Below are positions 7,903 through 13,665 of a DNA stretch of 19,053 nt, piece by piece. The stretch's first letter is position 1; each line of letters opens with the position of its first letter. The notes under the pieces were generated by a model. It did no database searches, had not been told where the DNA came from, and was given only the letters and a program-made list of their open reading frames with translations. The stretch comes from CAYQUC01 sp048061315. Its GTDB lineage: Bacteria > Pseudomonadota > Gammaproteobacteria > UBA6429 > Thiohalophilaceae. Both the position numbers and the translations under genes were made by a program. The stretch is from positions 1 through 19,053 of the forward strand of contig JBGMRJ010000058.1 in assembly GCA_048061315.1 (NCBI GenBank), in the 5' to 3' direction.

Positions 7903-7993
7903 TATTTCTATTCTTTGCTCTTTACTTTAGAACGCCTTGGCATTCGTTAAGTACTCCCTCGCTTTGGTTAGGTCGAGTGTCTTGAGGCATTTT
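7903..7993. repeat. Non-coding tract with imperfect palindrome; possible interspersed repeat
   Basis: These 91 nt between the gap and the cobH stop are closed by stops in all three minus-strand frames; the longest reading from an ATG is 22 codons. Elsewhere in this operon genes overlap or sit within about 50 nt of each other, so the tract stands out. It contains GAACGCCTTGGCATTC (7930-7945), which folds on the minus-strand RNA as a 6-bp stem with one G-U pair and a CAAG loop, extended by TTA/TAA across a bulge. No U-run follows, so it is not a standard terminator. A palindromic interspersed repeat, which would also explain the broken assembly, is the best guess, but no second copy is in the window. 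Confidence 0.35.
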
Positions 7994-8659
7994 CTAGTTC
8001 TTCTTTTGGCTTGACTCTGCTATTGCCAATAGCGCATGAATTGCAGCAACTACTAAGGTAGAGCCACCTTTACGACCTTCGGTTATTATCCAGGGGATAT
8101 CCGTTAAGGCATGGGTAATTTCTTTGGATTCTGCTGCTGAAACGAAACCGACTGGCATGCCGACGATTAACGCCGGTTTTATTTTTTTATTTTTAATCAT
8201 GTCGGTGATTTCGATTAATGCGGTTGGGGCATTTCCTACTGCTATAATAGCATTATCCAATAAATTTAAATTTTGAGCTTTACGCATGGCTTGCACTGCA
8301 CGAGTGGTGTTCTCTGCTTTTGCCTGGGTAATTACATCATCGTCTGAAATGAAATGGTGGATTTTAACACCAAAATGATTTAAACGAGGTTTTGACAGGC
8401 CAACACAGATCATTTCAACATCGGCAATAATATTGGTGCCATTATTTAGTGCATTCACACCTGCAGTGATAGCGTCTGGATGAAATTTAACTAAACCATT
8501 AAACTCAAAGTCAGCTGTGGCATGAATCATGCGTCTTACAATCTGCCATTGATCACTCTGGTAGGAATGTGCGCCAACTTCCTGATCAACAATTGAAAAC
8601 GAATCATGTTCGATTTTTTGACCAGCCCTGGTTAATTGTTCGGTAATCACATTGCTCAT
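7994..8659 (-). CDS. cobH: Precorrin-8X (cobalt-precorrin-8) methylmutase CobH/CbiC
   Basis: Moves the methyl group from C11 to C12 to give hydrogenobyrinate or cobyrinate. The 221-aa length is normal. The conserved segment VRRMIHATADFEF (41-53) has the catalytic His (His46), followed by GVNALNNGTNIIADVEMICVGL and, near the end, VGMPVGFVSAAESKE and ITEGRKGGSTLVVAAIHALL, all standard for the family. The ATG overlaps the TGA of cbiX by 4 nt (8656-8659). Downstream it is followed by the non-coding tract and the gap before cbiD, the only visible break in the otherwise compact operon. Whether the substrate carries cobalt is inferred from CbiX, CbiD and CbiG in the same operon. Confidence 0.95.
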   Translation of the reverse strand: MSNVITEQLTRAGQKIEHDSFSIVDQEVGAHSYQSDQWQIVRRMIHATADFEFNGLVKFHPDAITAGVNALNNGTNIIADVEMICVGLSKPRLNHFGVKIHHFISDDDVITQAKAENTTRAVQAMRKAQNLNLLDNAIIAVGNAPTALIEITDMIKNKKIKPALIVGMPVGFVSAAESKEITHALTDIPWIITEGRKGGSTLVVAAIHALLAIAESSQKKN

Positions 8660-9564
8660 GCTGTTACTCCAGTTTCTGATGTGTGATGACTGTGTTCATG
8701 ATTATGGCCGTGACCTTCGGCTTCAGCTAGCTCGCGGTATTGGCAACCATCGCATTCCAGCATTGCTGTGTTGGATTTTTCTGCGTTATCTTTATCTTTA
8801 CCCGCCTGCGCTTGCAATACTCGTGAGCTTAATAACGCGTAAATTTCATTTTCAAAACCAAAGTAACTACTTGCTGCAAAATTGATAGTCGAATATTGCT
8901 GTTGTAGTTGAGCTGTTTGTCGTTTAATTCGTTCGATTAGTGTGCCGGTAAATAAATAATAAGGCAGTATTACTATCTGAGTCATACCAAGTAACTGATG
9001 TCGTTTCACAACGGTTTCGAGTCGCGGGTAGGTGATTCCGGTGAAGGCAATATCAATTACCTCGTGATCCGTTTTTTCGAATAACCAGCGAGCCATTTTT
9101 GCTAATTCACCATTGGCAAATTGATCAGACGAACCTCGCCCTAAAATAATAACACCGGTTGTGTGTGGATCCGGCATGTCGATAGTTGCCAGAGCTTTTT
9201 TTAAATTTCGTTTTAATATTTCAAGAATCGGTTCGCCGGCACCGAGATGTCTGGCATAAACAAATTCGATATGGGTGTGACGTTGACGTGCTTTATTAAT
9301 ATGATGCGGAATTTCCATCTTCACATGACCTGCAGCATTTAATATTAAGGGAATGATAATAACCCGGTTACTATTATTTGCTGTTGCAGCATCTGCTGCT
9401 ATGTCCAGTCCATCATCTAACAGGATATCAGCAAATTCAATATAGCAGGTTGTAATTGCCCAATCGGGATTTCGGTTTTTCCATTCCTTTGAAAATTTTT
9501 CTATTTCAATATTGCCATTGTTATCGCGTGAGCCGTGGCCAACAAGTAATACGGTTGTTTTCAT
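8656..9564 (-). CDS. cbiX: Sirohydrochlorin cobaltochelatase CbiX, long form with MxxCxxC and His-rich tail
   Basis: Inserts Co2+ into sirohydrochlorin, the entry step of the early-cobalt route. The 302-aa chain is the long, two-domain form. The first half starts LLVGHGSR (6-13, His10) and has a second metal-site segment NAAGHVKMEIPHHI (76-89, His80). The second half repeats the fold (VIILGRGSSD 138-147; LPYYLFTGTLIERI 200-213) but lacks the catalytic His. The C-terminal tail has MLECDGC (268-274), an exact MxxCxxC motif, reported to hold a [4Fe-4S] centre in Bacillus megaterium CbiXL, then a run of seven His in ten residues (285-294) suited to binding cobalt. AGGAT lies before the ATG, 8 nt after cobM. 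Confidence 0.92.
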   Translation of the reverse strand: MKTTVLLVGHGSRDNNGNIEIEKFSKEWKNRNPDWAITTCYIEFADILLDDGLDIAADAATANNSNRVIIIPLILNAAGHVKMEIPHHINKARQRHTHIEFVYARHLGAGEPILEILKRNLKKALATIDMPDPHTTGVIILGRGSSDQFANGELAKMARWLFEKTDHEVIDIAFTGITYPRLETVVKRHQLLGMTQIVILPYYLFTGTLIERIKRQTAQLQQQYSTINFAASSYFGFENEIYALLSSRVLQAQAGKDKDNAEKSNTAMLECDGCQYRELAEAEGHGHNHEHSHHTSETGVTA

Positions 9565-9572
9565 TTTTTATC

Positions 9573-10385
9573 CTATACTTTCTCTGCTTTACGAAATCGA
9601 TGACTAAATGTTTTATCATATAATTTTGATTTTTTTAATTCAGTCCAGTGACGTGCACCAATGGTGGGGCTGACAATGATCATAGCCTGGCTGGTGATTT
9701 TCTCAGCAATGCATTTGTCACGAATGTCGTGTAATGTGCCGCGAATTATTTTTTCCTGCTCTGGCCAACTGGCTTTTTGTACCACTAAAATCGGCGAGTC
9801 TGCACTCCAGCCAGCAGCCAGACAATCTTGCTGAACTTTTTTAAGCAAGGTGATAGATAGAAATAAGCACAGAGTGCAATGATGAGCTGCTAATTCTGAT
9901 AATGATTCACCCTCGGGCATCGGTGTTCTGCCTTCGACACGGGTTAATATTACCGTCTGTGTTATTTCGGGTAAGGTTAAGGTTTCAATTCCGGCTGCGG
10001 CTGAGGCCATAGCAGATGACACACCGGGTACAACTTCGATATCGATTTTCATAACATCAAGCGGTTGCACCATTTCAATTAATGCACCATATAAACCCGG
10101 GTCACCGGTTTGTAAGCGAATAACTGTTTGGTATTTTGCTGCATTTGAAATTAACCAGTCGGTAATTTCTTCCAGGGCCATTCCTTTTGAATCACCGATC
10201 ACGCAATCTTTTTTGGCCCAACGCATTGTGGTATCTGACACTAATGAACCAGCAAATAAAATAGCATCAGCTTGTTCAATTAGATTTTTGCCCTTAACTG
10301 TTATTAATTCCGGATCACCCGGACCAGCACCGACAAACCAGACTTTGCCGTACTTATTATTTGAGTTTTTAGATTCCAACTTCAT
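9573..10385 (-). CDS. cobM: Precorrin-4 C11-methyltransferase CobM/CbiF
   Basis: SAM-dependent tetrapyrrole methylase that methylates C11 of (cobalt-)precorrin-4. It is 270 aa. Motifs are VWFVGAGPGDPELITVKG (15-32), IRLQTGDPGLYGALIEM and VVPGVSSAMASAAAGIETLTLPEITQTVILTR. The LPEITQTVI(L)TR segment is a CobM/CbiF signature and separates it from CobI and CobJ. The first dozen residues are polar, so the real start could be slightly later, but the ATG overlaps the cobB stop by 4 nt, which supports it. The C-terminus carries a basic stretch (HRFRKAEKV) beyond the core. Cofactor and step follow from the family; nothing in the chain looks damaged. Confidence 0.95.
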   Translation of the reverse strand: MKLESKNSNNKYGKVWFVGAGPGDPELITVKGKNLIEQADAILFAGSLVSDTTMRWAKKDCVIGDSKGMALEEITDWLISNAAKYQTVIRLQTGDPGLYGALIEMVQPLDVMKIDIEVVPGVSSAMASAAAGIETLTLPEITQTVILTRVEGRTPMPEGESLSELAAHHCTLCLFLSITLLKKVQQDCLAAGWSADSPILVVQKASWPEQEKIIRGTLHDIRDKCIAEKITSQAMIIVSPTIGARHWTELKKSKLYDKTFSHRFRKAEKV

Positions 10386-11566
10386 GGTGTAAATAATCTC
10401 GCGCAGGCTTGTGGGTTCGACGGAAAATACATGTGTAAATAACTGGCATGAAGACGTTCATCGCGATAGACCGCTTCACCCCGACCTTTTTTTCGAGTGC
10501 TACTGGTCATGGTGATGGGCTGCATGTCGGTTTCTATTTTTGAATGATGAAATGTGTGACCCCGAATTTCACCTTCGGGTAGTTTCATACTGTGCATGCC
10601 TAAATTCGATAATTTATTTTGCATCACTGCCGAGCCGGTAAGCAATCCGGCCATGCTGGCTTTGTTTCCAGACTTATCAGTTAACGATTGTAATAAATAC
10701 AGCATGCCGCCACACTCGGCAACAATCGGTTTATTGTTGGCATGGTGTTGTTGTATGCTGTTAATCATGGATTTATTACTGGATAATTTACTTAAATGTA
10801 ATTCAGGATAACCACCTGGAAAATACACACTGTCAGAATCGGGTAACGCTTTATCTGTCATGGGTGAAAAATACTGTATTTGTGCACCGAGATTTTCGAG
10901 ACATTCAATGTTTGCCCGGTAGATAAAACTAAAGGCGTCATCTTGCGCAATGCTGATTTTAAAACCGGTTAAATTATTATGTTTCGATTCAGGATCTAAT
11001 ATTTTAGTGTTACAAGCGCTTTCAAAAACCACTGCATCGGGTAACTGATTTAATCCGGTCTGCTGTAATTTTTCTGCTGCCAGATTAATTCGTGTTTCAA
11101 TATCATCGATTTCACTGGCAGACACTAATCCAAGATGGCGCGATGGTAATGCCAGNNNNNNNNNNNNNNNNNNNNNNNNNNNNNNNNNNNNNNNNNNNNN
11201 NNNNNNNNNNNNNNNNNNNNNNNNNNNNNNNNNNNNNNNNNNNNNNNNNNNNNNNCCATCAAATAAACCCATAACACCTTCAATTAAAATTAAATCTGCT
11301 TTTTTGGCTGCGTTATAGAGTAATTCGCGGCAATGGCTTTCGCCTCCCATCCAGATATCGAGTTGATAAACAGGATTACCGGATGCTTGCTCTAAAATAG
11401 TTGGGTCCAGAAAATCGGGGCCGGTTTTAAACACAATAACGTGTCGTCCTTGTTGGCGATGCAGTCGTGCTAGTGCAGCGGTAACGGTTGTTTTTCCTTG
11501 CCCTGAGGCTGGTGCGCTAATAAAAATAGCCGGACATGATATTGAATTCGATTTTTGCAGATTCAA
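10382..11566 (-). CDS. cobB: Cobyrinate a,c-diamide synthase CobB/CbiA (internal assembly gap)
   Basis: ATP- and glutamine-dependent amidation of the a and c side chains of the corrin ring. The N-terminal part has the P-loop variant ISAPASGQGKTTVTAAL, then FKTGPDFLDP and LILIEGVMGLFD, where the gap begins. After the gap come LPSRHLGLVSA, SVYFPGGYPEL and the class I glutaminase nucleophile site IVAECGGMLYLLQSL, with HASYLHMYFPS near the end (catalytic His region). The frame happens to remain open across the 100 N. Relatives carry roughly 80-95 residues between GLFDG and the LPxRHLGL motif, but only about 35 fit here, so the real gap is probably about 150 nt longer. The gene overlaps both cobO and cobM by 4 nt. 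Given the cobalt pathway, CbiA is an equally fitting name. Confidence 0.93.
   Translation of the reverse strand: MNLQKSNSISCPAIFISAPASGQGKTTVTAALARLHRQQGRHVIVFKTGPDFLDPTILEQASGNPVYQLDIWMGGESHCRELLYNAAKKADLILIEGVMGLFDXXXXXXXXXXXXXXXXXXXXXXXXXXXXXXXXXXLALPSRHLGLVSASEIDDIETRINLAAEKLQQTGLNQLPDAVVFESACNTKILDPESKHNNLTGFKISIAQDDAFSFIYRANIECLENLGAQIQYFSPMTDKALPDSDSVYFPGGYPELHLSKLSSNKSMINSIQQHHANNKPIVAECGGMLYLLQSLTDKSGNKASMAGLLTGSAVMQNKLSNLGMHSMKLPEGEIRGHTFHHSKIETDMQPITMTSSTRKKGRGEAVYRDERLHASYLHMYFPSNPQACARLFTP
11156..11255. other. Assembly gap (100 N) inside cobB/cbiA
   Basis: A placeholder of exactly 100 N. It falls between the GLFD motif and the LPSRHLGL motif of CobB. By comparison with what the family carries there, the missing stretch is likely nearer 250 nt than 100. 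Confidence 0.95.
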
Positions 11567-12177
11567 AATTCAACTCCTCGTTGCGCTCTAATGCCATTTT
11601 TATAAGCATGTTTAATGACATTCATCTCAGTAACGGTATCAGCTATATCAATCAATTTTTCATTTGCTCCACGACCAGTAATAACAACGTGTTGCATTTT
11701 GGGTCGTTGTTGCAGTTTTGTAATAACTTCATCAATGTCTATATAGCGGTGTTTAAGTGCTATATTGAGTTCATCGAGTAGAACAAAATCAATTGAATCG
11801 TCTTCAAGAAATAAGCAGGATTGCTGCCAGGCTTTTTTAGCTGCGGCGATATCAACTTGTTTGTCCTGGGTTTCCCAGGTAAACCCTTCACCCATGACGT
11901 GATATTGAATTTCATTGGGAAAGCGGCGGTAAAATTTTTCTTCACCGGTTGAAAATTTGCCTTTAATGTATTGCACTACGCCGATTTTTAATTCTTGTCC
12001 CAGTGCGCGAGCTACCATTCCAAAACCGGAACTGCTTTTACCCTTGCCATTGCCTGTTAGAATCAGTAAAACACCTTTATCGATTTGAGCATTGGCAATC
12101 TGAGCATCTTTAATTTGCTTCTTATGTTGCATTCGTGCTGTGTGTTTATTTTCTAAATGTTGCGATTCGGTTTTCAT
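11563..12177 (-). CDS. cobO: Cob(I)yrinic acid a,c-diamide adenosyltransferase CobO/BtuR
   Basis: Transfers the 5'-deoxyadenosyl group from ATP to the reduced cobalt of corrinoids. The 204-aa length and layout match CobO/BtuR. A polar N-terminal stretch (1-34) precedes LLILTGNGKGKSSSGFGMVARALG with the P-loop at 42-49, then VQYIKGKF, FTWETQDKQ and the second nucleotide motif DFVLLDELNIALKHRYIDIDEVI, with VVITGRGANEKLIDIADTVTEM near the end. The gene overlaps cobB by 4 nt and starts 14 nt after cbtA. No clear ribosome site precedes the ATG (an A/T-rich spacer), so coupling to cbtA or a start within the Lys/His-rich N-terminus cannot be excluded. Confidence 0.95.
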   Translation of the reverse strand: MKTESQHLENKHTARMQHKKQIKDAQIANAQIDKGVLLILTGNGKGKSSSGFGMVARALGQELKIGVVQYIKGKFSTGEEKFYRRFPNEIQYHVMGEGFTWETQDKQVDIAAAKKAWQQSCLFLEDDSIDFVLLDELNIALKHRYIDIDEVITKLQQRPKMQHVVITGRGANEKLIDIADTVTEMNVIKHAYKNGIRAQRGVEF

Positions 12178-12191
12178 TTTTTTAAAATCAA

Positions 12192-12905
12192 TCAGTATGG
12201 GGCTTTCTCTTGCAATGCGCCGGTTTCAAAAAAATGCGATTTGAGTAAGCCATTAAACAATCCGATGACCAGCCAAAAAACCAAATTTGAAAATGAGGTT
12301 GCGATAATAAATGATCTTATGAGTTCTTCCGGTACTGGGCTTGTCGCCTCCATTGCAATGTTGCTGGTAAAAAAATGCGGCGCGATAATAAATAAAGCAC
12401 CTAAGAGTCTAAATGTTACAGCGGGGTTCAGGAATAATAAGCCCAGGCCAACAGCCGTTGAGACTACTGTTGCTGTCCACCACAGTTGTCGTTGTTCCAG
12501 ATTTGCCTGGACTGCACCGGGTAATTCAGGTGGCAAACCTAAACCCGGGGCCAGATAAAATACACTAAATCCCGCTAGCCCCCATAGCAAACCTGATTGC
12601 CAACCAGAAAAATGCGTTGCTGTCATTAATGAAATCAGCAGTAATGAAAAGCCTATGCCGAGTAATATATTGGTCATAAAAGTAAATAAAGTTCTTTCAC
12701 TACCGTCTTTTGGTGCCCATTCGGGTTGAGCCTGGTTGGCATCGTGTTCAGGAGTAGCAGTAGTATGCGAATGCTGGTTTGCTTGAACTTCGTAGGTTTC
12801 AGCCTCTAAAATTAATGGTATGACATTATAGTGTTGCATCAGACTTAGTAAAATACCTGCGATGATCCCAGAGATAAATCCCGGAAGTAGAAGCTTACGT
12901 AACAT
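12192..12905 (-). CDS. cbtA: Cobalt transporter subunit CbtA
   Basis: Membrane protein of the CbtAB system, predicted from comparative genomics of B12 riboswitch regulons to import cobalt. It is 237 aa with about five membrane segments: residues about 7-27, 74-94, 102-120, 144-162 and a last one near 205-225. A short loop after the first helix is rich in histidine (His45, His47, His54) and acidic residues, a possible metal-capture site. Family marks are LAPGLGLPPELPGA (118-131) and the WW motif after QRQL. The gene follows cbtB by 46 nt and is the second gene under the cobalamin riboswitch, which fits end-product control of cobalt uptake. The transport role is known by prediction for the family rather than by biochemistry. 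Confidence 0.93.
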   Translation of the reverse strand: MLRKLLLPGFISGIIAGILLSLMQHYNVIPLILEAETYEVQANQHSHTTATPEHDANQAQPEWAPKDGSERTLFTFMTNILLGIGFSLLLISLMTATHFSGWQSGLLWGLAGFSVFYLAPGLGLPPELPGAVQANLEQRQLWWTATVVSTAVGLGLLFLNPAVTFRLLGALFIIAPHFFTSNIAMEATSPVPEELIRSFIIATSFSNLVFWLVIGLFNGLLKSHFFETGALQEKAPY

Positions 12906-12951
12906 TTAGCTTAGCCTTTTTTAAAATTAATTAAATTGAATAAAGCAGTAT

Positions 12952-13137
12952 TTAATGGCATGGGAAGGCAGCTGAATGACGGGTGTCGTGAGCAGCATTA
13001 TGCAAAACATTACCGTTACCCTGGGCAAACCCAACAGTGAAAATTAGCGCTAGTCCAAAGCTAGCAACGAATGCGAACGTTAAAGCTGTTTTTAGTGAAC
13101 TAAGCGAATGACTAGTGACAGTATTAGAATGTGGCAT
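12952..13137 (-). CDS. cbtB: Cobalt transporter subunit CbtB
   Basis: A 61-aa protein with one membrane helix (about 17-38) and the diagnostic CbtB end: HNAAHDTRHSAAFPCH (46-61), which offers His46, His50, His54, Cys60 and His61 as metal ligands. It is the small partner of CbtA and the first gene after the riboswitch. GGAGGA (13141-13146) lies 3 nt before the ATG, a rather short spacing. That same GGAGGA can pair with an upstream TCCTCC, so translation of this gene is likely the regulated step. Paralogous fusion partners or a longer N-terminus are not suggested by the sequence. Confidence 0.92.
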   Translation of the reverse strand: MPHSNTVTSHSLSSLKTALTFAFVASFGLALIFTVGFAQGNGNVLHNAAHDTRHSAAFPCH

Positions 13138-13140
13138 GGA

Positions 13141-13236
13141 TCCTCCGGTAAAAACTGATTGTTATTATCAATAATAATTGGAGGAATAGCGGTCTATTAA
13201 ACTATTAAAAATAGACACGTGTTTATCGCCCTCCGC
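13141..13236 (-). promoter_or_regulatory. Riboswitch expression platform with a maskable ribosome-binding site
   Basis: Downstream of the B12 box the leader contains three complementary short elements on the minus strand. They are GGAGGG (13229-13234), TCCTCC (13180-13185) and the cbtB ribosome site GGAGGA (13141-13146). TCCTCC can pair with either purine element. A 6-bp TTATTA/TAATAA hairpin with a TTGA loop (13162-13177) sits inside the TCCTCC/GGAGGA pairing. A GTCTATT/AATAGAC stem (13192-13216) sits inside the alternative one. This is what a translational on/off switch would need. No stem followed by a U-run is seen, so transcription termination is less likely. The pairings are read by eye and not energy-calculated. 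Confidence 0.55.
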
Positions 13237-13249
13237 AATAAGATTGTTA

Positions 13250-13400
13250 CGTAGTATCAGGCCGGTCTCCGGGCTTATCGACAATGTCGCTTTACCGTTG
13301 CGGGGGCAGCGCCGGAATAGTGTTTGTACGCACCGGCTTCCCGTTTCACCCTCAGTTATTACCCTTATTCTGAATTCTTCAAAGAAAGGGAAAATAGAGG
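13250..13400 (-). promoter_or_regulatory. Cobalamin (B12) riboswitch aptamer
   Basis: The minus strand carries the conserved B12 box as AAGCCCGGAGACCGGCCTGAT (13256-13276), preceded by GCTGCCCCCGCAAC (13298-13311) and GGGTGAAACGGGAAGCCGGTG (about 13331-13351), in the order and rough spacing of the cobalamin aptamer. It is oriented toward cbtB, so the whole leftward operon is expected to be repressed when adenosylcobalamin is abundant. The 5' and 3' limits are approximate; the outer helix was not traced in detail. Confidence 0.95.
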
Positions 13401-13419
13401 ACACCTGAAACTGTCGGTT

Positions 13420-13449
13420 ACTTTAACGGGATCATGTTAAAACTGTCAA
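13420..13449 (-). promoter_or_regulatory. Probable sigma-70 promoter of the cobalamin operon
   Basis: On the minus strand a perfect -35 TTGACA (13444-13449) is followed after 18 nt by TAAAGT (13420-13425), a 4-of-6 match to the -10 box. Transcription would start near 13412, just upstream of the riboswitch aptamer. Position and orientation fit well; the -10 is weak and the call is by inspection only. Confidence 0.55.
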
Positions 13450-13665
13450 CTATAAACATGGCATAAAAAGTAGTCATTTCTTTATCACGAATTGTTTAAT
13501 AGAGCTTGACATTATTACTGCACATTTAGTAATCTTCATCGATAAAAAATCAACTATTACAGTTTGTTGCATCTAAGCTGATTGTGCCCCCTAGTCATGT
13601 ATTTTTAATTGACCGTAATAGTTCAAATAGTTCACTTTATGAACATTTAGATATTAGGGGATGTT
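13450..13665. other. Divergent intergenic region before the secreted TSP3-repeat gene
   Basis: These 216 nt hold no gene I can support. On the plus strand there is a TTGACA at 13506-13511, but only poor -10 candidates near 13527-13535, and a TTGACC at 13609-13614. A short dyad GTTCA...TGAAC (13621-13625 and 13640-13644) lies close to the start of the plus-strand gene and could be an operator. A good ribosome site, AGGGGA (13656-13661), precedes the ATG at 13666. The assignments other than the ribosome site are weak. Confidence 0.4.

Noticed and set aside
11760..11945. Second minus-strand frame inside cobO
   Set aside because: It overlaps the conserved CobO coding frame and shows no independent signature.
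13168..13404. Open frame of 78 codons on the minus strand upstream of cbtB
   Set aside because: It lies entirely over the cobalamin riboswitch and its leader; the B12-box bases explain the sequence and the translation resembles nothing.
13506..13535. Plus-strand promoter for the secreted-protein gene at TTGACA 13506
   Set aside because: The -35 is perfect but no acceptable -10 lies at 16-18 nt, and the site is about 150 nt from the start codon; kept only as a remark in the intergenic entry.
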